A DNA stretch of 64,000 nucleotides from Herbiconiux moechotypicola (GCF_024979255.1 NZ_JANLCN010000008.1:124001-188000), one strand, 5' to 3'. Numbered from the stretch's first letter, positions 33,671 through 41,695 are shown. Program-made: numbers and translations. The notes: generated by a model not told the origin, from the letters alone.

Positions 33671-35043
33671 GAGGCGAGGGCCTCGCTGCGCGCCGCCACC
33701 GAGGCGGTCTCGCGCGGCGGAACGCTCATGTCGAGCCCCACGCTCGTCATGGCCTGCAGGAACGTGGGGTACGAGATGCGGTACGCCCGGGGGTAGGTGA
33801 GGCGCGACTCGCCGGTGGCCCGGGTGGCGGCCACCGCCAGCGACATGAGCACCCGGTGGTCGTTGAACGACGACATCGATGCGCCTTCGAGCGAGTCGAC
33901 CCCGGTGACCGTGAGGTCGACGCCGGAGTCGACGAGCCGGCCGCCGAGTTTGTTGAGCTGCAGCATGGCGTTCACGCGATCGGACTCCTTGAGCCGGATG
34001 TGCGCGACGTTGTGCAGCCGGGAGGTGCCGTCGGCGAAGGCCGCCATGGCCGAGACCACCGGCAGCAGGTCGGGGATCGGCTGGCAGTCCAGCTCGATCG
34101 GGGCGAGCCGGATTCCGTCGTGGCGCACGCGCACGAATCCGGTCTCCTCGTCGAGGTGCATCGGCAGGCCCATCGCGGCCGCGATGTCGAGGAACTCGGC
34201 CTCGGGGTGGTCGGTGTCGGCCGCCCGGGTGGCCGAGAGCCCCCTGAACAGCACGTCGGAGGGGCGGAGGGCGGCGGCCGCGAGACCGAACGCCGCCGAC
34301 CCGATGTCGGGCGGCACGGTGTAGTCGGCGGCGCGGGCCGTCTGCCCCGGGCGCACGGTGTAGTGCAGCCAGTCGTCGGAGACTTCGACCTCGAGCCCGA
34401 AGTGGCGCATCATGCGCACCGTGAGCTCCACGTAGGGCTGCTCGTTGAGCTCGCCCAGCACCTCGATCGTCGTCTCGCGAGTGGCGAACGGGGCGAGCAG
34501 CAGCAGCCCCGAGATCCACTGCGAGAGCGTTCCGGCGATGGTGACGTGACCACCGGTGGGTCGGCCCGGCTGCACGGTGATGGGCGGGCAGTCGTTCGTC
34601 GACTCGTAGCGCACGCCCATCTGGCCGAGCGCGTCGAGCAGCGCCTTGATGGGCCGGCGGCGGAAGTACTTCATGCCGGTGAGCGTGATCGGCTTGTCGG
34701 CCAGGGCGGCGAGTCCGGTCATGAAGTAGAGCGTGGTTCCCGAGGAGCCCACGTTGAGCAGGCCCTCCGCCGAGCTCGACCCGTGGTCGACCACGCCGCC
34801 GTCGGTGCGGTAAGGGCCGCCGTGCACCACGTAGGAGTCGCCCTCCACCTCGATGCGGGTGCCGAGCGCGCGCAGCACGCCGATCGTCCACACCACCTGA
34901 CGTGTCTCGGAGAGGCCGTGGATGACGCTCCGGCCGGGAGCGAGCGAGGCGAGCACGAGCGCGCGATGCACGTGGTACTTCGACACCGGGATGTTCAGTT
35001 CCCCCGAGATCGCCCCCGACGACCCGTTCACGAACAAGTGCAC
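33667..35043 (-). CDS. EPSP-synthase homologue with altered active site (candidate AnsQ-type shikimate-modifying enzyme)
   Basis: 458 residues of the EPSP synthase fold. By manual alignment with E. coli AroA, residues kept are K22, R27, S170 (S174), Q171 (Q175), Y200 (Y204), D313 (D325), K340/E341/R344 (KESDR) and H385/R386 (H396, R397). Residues changed are R100 to Y106, R124 to Y126, K411 to I423 (all PEP contacts), and S23 to Y23, S169 to L173, S197 to E201 (shikimate-3-phosphate contacts). So it probably does not add PEP to shikimate phosphate. Start is GTG 35043 with GGAGG 7 bp upstream; the ATG at 35076 is unsupported. It heads the five-gene operon. Confidence 0.9.
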   Translation of the reverse strand: MHLFVNGSSGAISGELNIPVSKYHVHRALVLASLAPGRSVIHGLSETRQVVWTIGVLRALGTRIEVEGDSYVVHGGPYRTDGGVVDHGSSSAEGLLNVGSSGTTLYFMTGLAALADKPITLTGMKYFRRRPIKALLDALGQMGVRYESTNDCPPITVQPGRPTGGHVTIAGTLSQWISGLLLLAPFATRETTIEVLGELNEQPYVELTVRMMRHFGLEVEVSDDWLHYTVRPGQTARAADYTVPPDIGSAAFGLAAAALRPSDVLFRGLSATRAADTDHPEAEFLDIAAAMGLPMHLDEETGFVRVRHDGIRLAPIELDCQPIPDLLPVVSAMAAFADGTSRLHNVAHIRLKESDRVNAMLQLNKLGGRLVDSGVDLTVTGVDSLEGASMSSFNDHRVLMSLAVAATRATGESRLTYPRAYRISYPTFLQAMTSVGLDMSVPPRETASVAARSEALAS

Positions 35044-35216
35044 TGCGTGACCTCCAAAACGCGGCCCGGGGAACACTCGGGCGCGTTCACAGGGGCATCA
35101 AAAAGGTTGTGTGTCTCCATGATGCCACCTGTGCAGACGCCCACATGCCGTCTCGGCGATATGAAGGGGGCACTGCCTGTTCTCCTCGTGGACACCGTGC
35201 CGTGGCAGGCCCGCGA

Positions 35217-35936
35217 TCAGAGCTCGGTGCGCACCAGGGGCCGTTCGCTGCCCGCCACGCGGATGTCGACGGAGCGGATCTCGGCGGTCGGGATGCTCGT
35301 GGAGGCCGACAGGTTGCCCGCCTCGGCACCCGAGGCGGTCCAGCTCGCCACCCGGGTCTCCACGCCGGCCCGGTCGGTCACCACGAGGTCGTAGGTGGTG
35401 CCGACCTCGGGCTGCCCGGCCGGTTCGCCGCCGTAGGCCGGGCGCTCGCGGTAGCTGCAGTTCCAGTCGAAGCGGGTGCCCCAGCCCTTCTCCGACACGG
35501 TGATGTCGGCGTCGAGCCAGCCCGGCTCGACCTGCGCCATCGCCAGCTCCATGCCCCGCGGGGGCGGTGCGCTCGCGATCGATCCCACCGCCACCCCGGC
35601 GACGGCGACCACCACCGCGGCGGCCACCGCGAGGGCGGCCGTGCGCCATCGCACCCGGGTGCGACGCTGGCGCGCAGCTCGGGCCAGGTGCTGCACGGAG
35701 ACGGTGTCGCCGCCCGGCTGCGACCGCGCATCCGGAGTCTCGTCGGCGTCGAGGGCCACCGCCTGCTCGTTCGTCAGCAGCGACAGCATCGAGGGCATGC
35801 CCGCGAGCTCCGCCACCGCGGCCTGACAGCTCGGGCAGTCGTCGAGGTGCTCTTCGAAGCGCCGGCGCTCCTCGGGCGTCAGCATGCCGAGCACGTACGC
35901 GGCGTCCCACTCCCTGAACCCACCGTGATCGCTCAT
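35217..35936 (-). CDS. Anti-sigma factor (zinc-finger zf-HC2 / RskA type)
   Basis: 239 residues. The N-terminus carries EEHLDDCPSC, the H-x3-C-x2-C zinc motif of ZAS anti-sigma factors (H30, C34, C37). One membrane helix follows (TAALAVAAAVVVAVAGVAVG, about 97-116), and a C-terminal domain with DADITVSEKGWGTRFDWN resembles the RskA extracytoplasmic fold. It should hold the co-encoded sigma factor at the membrane and release it on a signal. ATG overlaps the sigma stop by 4 bp. The 173 bp downstream, before the EPSP-synthase-like gene, shows no clear promoter. Confidence 0.9.
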   Translation of the reverse strand: MSDHGGFREWDAAYVLGMLTPEERRRFEEHLDDCPSCQAAVAELAGMPSMLSLLTNEQAVALDADETPDARSQPGGDTVSVQHLARAARQRRTRVRWRTAALAVAAAVVVAVAGVAVGSIASAPPPRGMELAMAQVEPGWLDADITVSEKGWGTRFDWNCSYRERPAYGGEPAGQPEVGTTYDLVVTDRAGVETRVASWTASGAEAGNLSASTSIPTAEIRSVDIRVAGSERPLVRTEL

Positions 35937-36439
35937 CGGCTCACCCCCCTCTCCTGCAGTGCGAGCTTCAGCGCCCGCAGTGCGTAGTGCGCCCGCGAGC
36001 GCACGGTGCCCACGGGCACCCCCTCGGCCTCGGCGATCTCGCCCGCCGACCGGCCGAGGTAGTACGAGCTCACGATGGTGCGCCGGTGCTCCGCCGAGAG
36101 CGAGAGCAGGGCGTCGGCGAGCAACCAGCGGTCGAGCAGCTCGTCGGTCTGGTCGGAGGTGGGGCGCTCGGGCACCTCGCCGGTGGCGAACTCGCGGCCG
36201 TGGCGCGCGCTGCGGCGGTCGTCGATCACGAGGTTGCGGCACACCGTGTAGAGCCAGGCGCGCGCCTCCTCGTCGCCCCGCTCCAGGATGCGTGGGGAGC
36301 GCCAGGCGCGCAGCAGCGCCTCCTGCACCACGTCTTCGGCCAGCTCGGGGTCGTGCGTGAGCCGCAGCACGTAGCGCTGCAACGACGGCGCGTGGGCGTC
36401 GTGGATCGCGCGCAGCAGCGCGGCCTGCTCGTCGCTCAT
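35933..36439 (-). CDS. ECF-family RNA polymerase sigma factor (SigK-like)
   Basis: 168 residues. Region 2 reads RYVLRLTHDPELAEDVVQEA, LLRAWRSP; region 4 reads SAEHRRTIVSSYYLGRSAGE and EGVPVGTVRSRAHYALRALK. The size and adjacent zinc anti-sigma place it with SigK/RskA-type ECFs. ATG at 36439 has GGAGGTG upstream, and was preferred over 36484. It is probably autoregulated from the promoter at 36458-36484. Confidence 0.93.
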   Translation of the reverse strand: MSDEQAALLRAIHDAHAPSLQRYVLRLTHDPELAEDVVQEALLRAWRSPRILERGDEEARAWLYTVCRNLVIDDRRSARHGREFATGEVPERPTSDQTDELLDRWLLADALLSLSAEHRRTIVSSYYLGRSAGEIAEAEGVPVGTVRSRAHYALRALKLALQERGVSR

Positions 36440-36457
36440 GGCACCTCCACCCGGTAC

Positions 36458-36484
36458 AACGCGGCGGGGGCATGAAACGTTCAC
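36458..36484 (-). promoter_or_regulatory. Candidate ECF promoter for the sigma/anti-sigma operon
   Basis: On the minus strand GTGAAC (ending the GAAC core at 36479-36482) is followed by a 17-bp spacer and CGTT (36458-36461), the layout of many ECF promoters. It overlaps the last codons of the upstream acyl-CoA synthetase gene. The site reads TGAACGTTTCA, itself nearly palindromic. Confidence 0.5.
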
Positions 36485-38202
36485 GGCGTGACGAACAGAC
36501 CCTCCTCCGCGTCACGCGGGGCCCGCTGCTTCATCACGAAGTGCTGCTTCTTGCCCGTGGCCGTGTAGGGCAGCTCGTCGACGAAGGCGTAGCGCCGTGG
36601 GCGCTTGAAGCGGGCGAGGGAGTCGCTCGCGAGGCAGAACCGGTCGAGCTCGCGCGCGGTCTCGACGAGGTCGGCCGCGCCGGGGTCGCCCGCACCGGGC
36701 CGCAGCAGTATGTACGCCACCACGAGCTCGCCCCACTCGGGGTCGGTGAGCCCGGTCACGATGCTGTCGGCCACCTCCGGGTGCCCCGCCAGCGCCTCCT
36801 CCACCTGCACGGGATGCACGTTCTCGCCGCCCGAGATGATCATGTCGTCCTTGCGGCCGACGATGGTGATCATCTCGTCCTCGGTCCAGGTGGCGAGGTC
36901 TCCCGGGTACATCCAGCCGTCGCGGAACTTCTTCGCCTGCTCCTCCGGGTTGGCGAGGTAGCTGTAACCGCTCTTCACGGATCGCATGATCACCTCGCCC
37001 ACCTCGGTGCCGTCCTTCGCGGCGAGGTCGTCGGGGGCCGCGAAGCGGTCGTCGTAGACCTTCACCACCGCCACGTCGTCGTCGATGCAGGCCCGCCCGG
37101 CCGCGCCCGCCGCATCCGGGAGGTCTTCGGGGCGGAGGTAGGTGTTCCAGAACGCCTCGGTGGTGCCGTAGCCGTTCGCGATGCGCTTCGTGAGCGTCGA
37201 CTGGTAGCGGAGGGCCGCCGCGCGGTCGAGGGGTGCACCCATCGTCACGATGCCCGAGAGCGAGGAGAGGTCTCTCGGAGAGGCCTCCTGTGCATCCGCG
37301 AGCCGCTCGAGGTTGGTGGGGGCGCCGATCACGTAGGTGAGCCCGTGCCGCTCCACGAGGTCGAGCACGAGTCCGGGCTCGAACTGGGGGAGCGTGACCA
37401 CCTCGCTGCCCACGTAGAACGCCGTGTTGGGGCCGGCGCAGTAGTTGCCTCCGCGGTGGAACCAGGGCGACATGTTCATGGTCTTGTCGGTGGGGCCGAG
37501 CGGGAAGTGCATGATGGCGTCGTGGGCGCTGAGGGTCTCGTTGAGGCTCGTGAGCGGCACGGCCTTCGGCATGCCGGTGGTGCCCGAGGTGTAGAGCCGC
37601 GAGGTCTCGTCCCACACCGAGCCGTCGGCGGGGGCGGTGAAGCTCGGGGCGCCGTCGAGGAGGAGCTCCTCGAAGCGGATCGCGCCGGGGAGGAGTGGCT
37701 GGTCGCTGTCGCTGGCGCCCTCGCCGGCACCGACCGCCACGAGCGTCGCCGGGCGGTGATCGGCCAGCTCGAGGGCGGTGCGCACCTGCTCGGTGAGCGC
37801 TGTCTCGTACACGAACACCGTCGGGCGCGACTGGTTCAGGATGTGCGCCGTCTCGGCGGGCGCGAGCCTGAAGTTCATCGGCGACGACACCGCGCGGAGC
37901 CCCTGCGCCGCCACGTAGAGGAAGGCGAACTCGGGCCGGTTGGTGAGCTGGTACCCCACCACGTCACGGTGTCCGACGCCGTGGGCGGCGAGGCCCGCCA
38001 CGAGGGCGCCGGTCACCGCGCCGAGCTCGCGGTACGTCCACGTGCGGCCGGTGGTGGAGTCGGTGAGGGCGGTGCGCGCGGCGAAGCGGTGCACGTTGCG
38101 CTCCACGGCGGAGGCCCAGGTGAAGTGGTGCTCGAACACCTCCCGGAAGGCTGAGGTGTCGAAGAGGGGTGACTCACCCGTGGGGTCGGCTGCGCTGCTC
38201 AC
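36481..38202 (-). CDS. Acyl-CoA synthetase, AMP-binding (fatty-acid type)
   Basis: 573 residues. Motifs: LYTSGTTGMPKAVPLTSLNE (P-loop), NGYGTTEAFWNTYL, DGWMYPGDLATWTEDEM, GRKDDMIISGGENVHPVQVE and the catalytic lysine in TATGKKQHF. It belongs to the broad fatty-acyl/aryl CoA ligase family and is distinct from the ligase at 31835. Activation of a medium-chain or aromatic acid is likely; the substrate is not determined. GTG start overlaps the MBL hydrolase stop by 4 bp. Confidence 0.88.
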   Translation of the reverse strand: MSSAADPTGESPLFDTSAFREVFEHHFTWASAVERNVHRFAARTALTDSTTGRTWTYRELGAVTGALVAGLAAHGVGHRDVVGYQLTNRPEFAFLYVAAQGLRAVSSPMNFRLAPAETAHILNQSRPTVFVYETALTEQVRTALELADHRPATLVAVGAGEGASDSDQPLLPGAIRFEELLLDGAPSFTAPADGSVWDETSRLYTSGTTGMPKAVPLTSLNETLSAHDAIMHFPLGPTDKTMNMSPWFHRGGNYCAGPNTAFYVGSEVVTLPQFEPGLVLDLVERHGLTYVIGAPTNLERLADAQEASPRDLSSLSGIVTMGAPLDRAAALRYQSTLTKRIANGYGTTEAFWNTYLRPEDLPDAAGAAGRACIDDDVAVVKVYDDRFAAPDDLAAKDGTEVGEVIMRSVKSGYSYLANPEEQAKKFRDGWMYPGDLATWTEDEMITIVGRKDDMIISGGENVHPVQVEEALAGHPEVADSIVTGLTDPEWGELVVAYILLRPGAGDPGAADLVETARELDRFCLASDSLARFKRPRRYAFVDELPYTATGKKQHFVMKQRAPRDAEEGLFVTP

Positions 38203-38837
38203 AGGTCGAGCGTATCGCCCGGCTCGAGAGGGAAGTACTCTCCTCCGCCCTGCGTCGTCGCCCAGCCGAGCCGCTCGTTGGAGAGGTTCTTGCCCGCCAC
38301 CGACAGCACCATCTCGTGGGTCGGGAAGGCGCGGCGGGGCTTCACCTCGAGCACGTAGTCCATGGACTCGGCCAGGCGCATCCAGGGGGCCCCTGCGGGA
38401 GCGGCGAGGGTGTCGACCTGCACGCCCTCCGGCACCGCGAAGGAGTCGCCGGCGTAGTAGAGAAGGTCGTTCACGAGCACGCCCACGTTGTCGATCACGG
38501 GGATGGAGGAGTGGATGACCGCGTGCCGGCCACCGAAGAAGCGCAGCGTGAACTGGCCGATCTCCTCGCTGTCGCCCGGGTCGACGCGCGTCACGTCGAA
38601 GTCGCTCGCGGCGTTCACCACGCCCTCCGGCCCGAAGATCACGGCGTCGGGGGAGGCGTCGAGGATGCGGCGGAGCTGCTCGGGCGTCCAGTGGTCGGGA
38701 TGCTCGTGGGTGACGACCACGGCCACGGTGTTCGCCGCGTCGGTGATGGGAGTGGTGAACGCACCCGGGTCGATGAAGAGCTTCTTGCCCGACTGCTCGA
38801 GGAGCAGGGCGGCGTGCTCGAACTTCGTGAGTCTCAT
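38199..38837 (-). CDS. Metallo-beta-lactamase-fold hydrolase (UlaG/RomA-like)
   Basis: 212 residues. Starts TKFEHAALLLEQSGKKLFID, the first strands of UlaG-type proteins. Zinc motif VVTHEHPDHWTPEQ, later ligands in HAVIHSS, YYAGDSF and FPTHE. The family includes lactonases and other metal-dependent hydrolases acting on small molecules. Paired with the acyl-CoA synthetase by overlap, so both probably act on the same compound. The extension upstream to 39026 is rejected. Confidence 0.85.
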   Translation of the reverse strand: MRLTKFEHAALLLEQSGKKLFIDPGAFTTPITDAANTVAVVVTHEHPDHWTPEQLRRILDASPDAVIFGPEGVVNAASDFDVTRVDPGDSEEIGQFTLRFFGGRHAVIHSSIPVIDNVGVLVNDLLYYAGDSFAVPEGVQVDTLAAPAGAPWMRLAESMDYVLEVKPRRAFPTHEMVLSVAGKNLSNERLGWATTQGGGEYFPLEPGDTLDL

Positions 38838-38908
38838 GGATCCCGACTCAACACCGAACCGGCGTCGCTCGCAACACGGCCGGGCCGCCCCTGCGCATCC
38901 TGATGCAC

Positions 38909-38914
38909 CATAAT
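38909..38914 (+). promoter_or_regulatory. -10 box (CATAAT) for the lipid kinase, probable leaderless
   Basis: CATAAT ends 7 bp before ATG 38922 with no ribosome site between. Confidence 0.5.
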
Positions 38915-38921
38915 CGGCTGC

Positions 38922-39830
38922 ATGCCCGACACCCCACGGCGCGTCGTCGTCGCGATCAACCCGAACGCCTCGTTCGGGGCCACCCGCCACGTCGGCCCCC
39001 AGGTCGTGGCGGCGCTCCGCGGGCACGGGCTGGAGGTGGTGCCGCTGAGCGCCCCCGACTTCGACGGCCTCGTGCGCGTCGTGCGCGCCGAGCTGGCCAC
39101 GGCACCCGACGCGCTCGTGGTGGTGGGCGGTGACGGCATGGTCAACCTGGGTGTCAATCTCGTCGCCGGCACGCGCATCCCGCTCGGTATCGTGCCGGCC
39201 GGCACGGGCAACGACTTCGCCGGGGGCCTGGGGCTGCCCGAGGGCGACCCGGATGCCGCGTGCGCCCGCATCGCCGCGGCCCTCGACGGCGGGCCGCGGG
39301 TGGTCGACGCGGCGCGGGTGACGGGGCTCTCGCTTGCGGAGCCGCGGTGGTTCGCCGGGGTGCTCTCGGCCGGGTTCGACGCGCGGGTGAACGAGCGGGC
39401 CAACGGTCTGCGCTTTCCTCGTGGTGCCTCGCGGTACGTGATCGCGCTCGTGGCCGAGCTCGTGGGGTTGAAGGCGCGGCGGTACCGGCTCGAGATCGAC
39501 GGCGAGCCGGTCGAGGTCGACTCGTGCCTGCTCTCCGTGGCGAACAACACCACCATCGGCGGCGGCATGCGCGTGGCGCCCGACGCCCTGCTCGACGACG
39601 GGCTGCTCGACGTGTTCATCGTGAAGCCGGTGTCGCGGCTGCGGTTCATCCGGCTGTTCCCGAAGGTGTTCTCAGGCACGCACGCGGGGCTGCCGATCGT
39701 GGAGTTCCGCCGCGGGCGGACGGTCTCGGTAGCGGCAGACGGCATCGTGGGCTACGCCGACGGAGAGCGGTTCGGCGAGCTGCCGCTCACGGTGGAACTC
39801 GTACCGGGGGCGCTCGCGGTGCTCGCCTGA
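38922..39830 (+). CDS. Diacylglycerol kinase-family lipid kinase
   Basis: 302 residues. Nucleotide motif VVVGGDGMVNLGVN (the usual GGDGT with Met), then GIVPAGTGNDFAGGLGL, and the C-terminal beta-sandwich with VANNTTIGGGMRVAPDALLD and DGLLDVFIVK. It phosphorylates a lipid such as diacylglycerol, or may make phosphorylated intermediates of glycolipids. Divergent from the MBL gene. It is followed by the tRNA-Glu gene on the same strand. Confidence 0.9.
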   Translation: MPDTPRRVVVAINPNASFGATRHVGPQVVAALRGHGLEVVPLSAPDFDGLVRVVRAELATAPDALVVVGGDGMVNLGVNLVAGTRIPLGIVPAGTGNDFAGGLGLPEGDPDAACARIAAALDGGPRVVDAARVTGLSLAEPRWFAGVLSAGFDARVNERANGLRFPRGASRYVIALVAELVGLKARRYRLEIDGEPVEVDSCLLSVANNTTIGGGMRVAPDALLDDGLLDVFIVKPVSRLRFIRLFPKVFSGTHAGLPIVEFRRGRTVSVAADGIVGYADGERFGELPLTVELVPGALAVLA

Positions 39831-39848
39831 GCCGGTTCCGGGCTCGAT

Positions 39849-39878
39849 TTGAGATGCGGCGAGTGCGTGTGGCATACT
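39849..39878 (+). promoter_or_regulatory. tRNA-Glu promoter
   Basis: TTGAGA (39849-39854), an 18-bp spacer and CATACT (39873-39878) lie 17 bp before the mature tRNA end, the expected distance for a tRNA promoter. Confidence 0.6.
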
Positions 39879-39895
39879 CGTTGAGTTGTTCAAAC

Positions 39896-39968
39896 GGCCC
39901 CATCGTTTAGCGGCCTAGGACGTCGCCCTCTCACGGCGGTAACGCGGGTTCAAATCCCGCTGGGGTCA
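39896..39968 (+). tRNA. tRNA-Glu (anticodon CTC)
   Basis: A 73-base cloverleaf. The acceptor stem pairs GGCCCCA (39896-39902) with TGGGGTC (39961-39967), followed by discriminator A. The anticodon loop is CCTCTCACGG with CTC, reading GAG codons. The T arm is GCGGGTTCAAATCCCGC. CCA is not encoded. A hairpin terminator follows. Confidence 0.97.
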
Positions 39969-39975
39969 CAACATG

Positions 39976-40007
39976 CGAAAGCCCTCGGTGCAAGCCGGGG
40001 GCTTTCG
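39976..40007 (+). terminator. Intrinsic terminator after tRNA-Glu
   Basis: CGAAAGCCCTCGG (39976-39988), a 6-base loop, and CCGGGGGCTTTCG (39995-40007) form a 13-bp stem with one mismatch, followed by TGTTCT. Confidence 0.85.
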
Positions 40008-40080
40008 TGTTCTCCACGGGAGTGCGTGGATGGGGTGCGTGGCGGTGCCGCGGTCATGGTGGCACCGGGCTCGTGGCGAG

Positions 40081-40086
40081 TAGGGT
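40081..40086 (+). promoter_or_regulatory. -10 box (TAGGGT) before the small acidic gene
   Basis: TAGGGT ends 7 bp before ATG 40094; no ribosome site, so a leaderless transcript is likely. Confidence 0.5.
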
Positions 40087-40093
40087 GCACCGC

Positions 40094-40297
40094 ATGAGCG
40101 CATCCGACCACCCCGATCTGCACGACATCGAGTACCCCGACAATGCCGGCTACCCCGACGGCGAGGGTGTCGTGGGCAACGGCCCCACGACCGAGGCGGT
40201 GCCCTCGGGGGTCGACCCCACGGTCGCCGACGAGCCGGAAGACCCGGCCGACGAGGTGTCGACCGACGCCGACGTCATCGTCGAGAACGACGGCTGA
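40094..40297 (+). CDS. Small acidic hypothetical protein (67 residues)
   Basis: Rich in Asp, Glu, Pro and Gly (HDIEYPDNAGYPDGEGVV; EPEDPADEVSTDADVIVEND), with no basic residues apart from its histidines, no hydrophobic core, signal peptide or motif. It is probably disordered. Codon choice and the -10 box support a real gene; function unknown. Confidence 0.55.
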   Translation: MSASDHPDLHDIEYPDNAGYPDGEGVVGNGPTTEAVPSGVDPTVADEPEDPADEVSTDADVIVENDG

Positions 40298-40420
40298 GCC
40301 ACCTGCTCATCTGCCGTCCACCCGTTCTTCACCGGGCGAGGGGCGGCCGGTCACCCACGGCCTCGATGGTGTCCCAGGATCTAAGAGGATTCACAGGAAA
40401 GTCAGAGGTGGTGGAGCGGG

Positions 40421-41062
40421 ATGCCCGAGACCGCGCGCGTCGTCTTCTCGTCGTTCCGGCCCGGCGGCGACCCGATGCTCGACGCCTGGGGGCGGTTCCG
40501 CGAGTCGGTGGCGCCCTCGTCTGCGGTGCCTTCAACGGTGGCGGCTCCGTCGGTGGCGGCCGCCGCTCCCGTGCTGACGGCCTCTGGGTCCTCCGCCGCG
40601 GCCTCGGTCCCGGGCCCCACGTCGGCGGGCGCGACGCACGTGCGGGTGACGGGGGCATCGACCCGCACACCCACCGCGGCGGCGCCCGGTGCGGCGCCCG
40701 CGCGCACCGGAATCTGGCGGCTCCTCGCCACGAACAACCGTGAGCTCTGCCGTTCGGCGCACCTCTATCCCACCTTCGAGGGAGCTCGAGCCCACGTGCT
40801 CCGGCTGCGCGACAGGGTCGGCGAACTCGAGATCGTGCCGGTGCAGGGCTCCCGCCCAGGCACCCGCGGGTGGTACCTCACCCACCGCGGCGTGATCGTC
40901 GCCACGTGCGGCCGCTGGTACGGCGCCGCCGCCTCCAGTGCCGAGGCCGCGGCGGCCGCCCTCGACGCCTTGGCCACCGCCGAGGTGCTCACTGCCTCCC
41001 GCGACGTCACCGCGCCGGGCCGCCGGGCCGCCCCGGATCCCCGCCCGGCTCTCGCCTGGTGA
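40421..41062 (+). CDS. Hypothetical protein with two YegP/DUF1508-like repeats
   Basis: 213 residues. A disordered Ala/Ser/Pro N-terminal half (about 25-95) precedes two short units of similar layout: GIWRLLATNNRELCRSAHLY plus FEGARAHVLRLRD, and GWYLTHRGVIVATCGRWYG plus AEAAAAALDAL. Each reads strand-strand-helix, as in the YegP (DUF1508) fold. The match is by eye, so the family call is tentative. Preceded by GGTGGAG, 9 bp from the ATG. Confidence 0.5.
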   Translation: MPETARVVFSSFRPGGDPMLDAWGRFRESVAPSSAVPSTVAAPSVAAAAPVLTASGSSAAASVPGPTSAGATHVRVTGASTRTPTAAAPGAAPARTGIWRLLATNNRELCRSAHLYPTFEGARAHVLRLRDRVGELEIVPVQGSRPGTRGWYLTHRGVIVATCGRWYGAAASSAEAAAAALDALATAEVLTASRDVTAPGRRAAPDPRPALAW

Positions 41063-41200
41063 CCCGCGCCTCGCCGTCCGCGCCTGCGCCGCAGTCCCGG
41101 GCGCGCAGCCTACAGCGGCCGGACACCCGTCGGCAGCAGGCCCGCAGCGAGGTGCGGCAGCACGTGGGTGAGCCGGCCCGCTGTGGTGGGCGGGCGCGGG

Positions 41201-41695
41201 TCAGCTCGCGCGCAGCACCGAGCGGGTGAAGGAGTCCAAGCGTGAGGAGAGGCCCTCGGCGCGGAGCGCGATCACGGAGTCGGGGTCGGGCTGCAGCTCG
41301 GACTTGGGCGGCACGATGCGGATGAGTGCCGAGCACCCGAGGTCGCTGCAGATGTAGGTGCCCACCGTCGACCCCTCGAACCCGGCCTGCCCCGCGCGCG
41401 GCGCCGAGAAGAGGGTGACCTGCCCACCCGGCAGGGGAGTGCGGCAGAAGGTGCACATCGCCGAGATTCCCGGCCGTGACCGCGCGCCGGCGGCCTTCAG
41501 CATGATGCCCACGGGAACACCGTCGCGCCAGTACACGATGTACCCGCGGTGGATCGCGTGTGCGTCGCGCCAGCCGAGGAACTCCCGGTCTTCCCACACG
41601 ATCTCGTGCAGTCCGGGCAGCGTCATGCGCTCGAGGTCGTGCTCGCTGATGTTCGTGAAGGAGCCGCGGATCTCCGCCTCGGTGAGTGGCTGCAT
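41201..41695 (-). CDS. FBP-type treble-clef zinc-finger protein (EF-G-binding FusB-like C-terminal domain)
   Basis: 164 residues. Four cysteines in the expected order, MCTFCRT (C81, C84) and YICSDLGCSALIR (C116, C121), define the zinc finger of the FBP family, preceded by a helical N-terminal part starting QPLTEAEIRGSF. In firmicutes, FusB proteins bind elongation factor G and free it from fusidic-acid-stalled ribosomes; the actinobacterial homologues are less studied. A TAGGCT -10 box lies 7 bp before the ATG. The 138-bp convergent gap downstream shows nothing decisive. Confidence 0.8.
   Translation of the reverse strand: MQPLTEAEIRGSFTNISEHDLERMTLPGLHEIVWEDREFLGWRDAHAIHRGYIVYWRDGVPVGIMLKAAGARSRPGISAMCTFCRTPLPGGQVTLFSAPRAGQAGFEGSTVGTYICSDLGCSALIRIVPPKSELQPDPDSVIALRAEGLSSRLDSFTRSVLRAS

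Noticed and set aside
31835-34891. 1018-codon minus-strand protein fusing the EPSP-synthase region and the ligase
   Set aside because: The first 400 codons are an out-of-frame reading of the EPSP-synthase-like gene; the ligase starts at GTG 33670.
33667-35043. Housekeeping aroA
   Set aside because: It sits in a CoA-ligase/dehydrogenase operon and has lost PEP-binding arginines and a lysine; kept as a specialised paralogue.
35044-35216. ECF-type promoter (GTGAACG...CCGCGTT) before the EPSP-synthase-like operon
   Set aside because: The same two words occur as in the sigma promoter but with a spacer about 6 bp longer, so the match is not supported.
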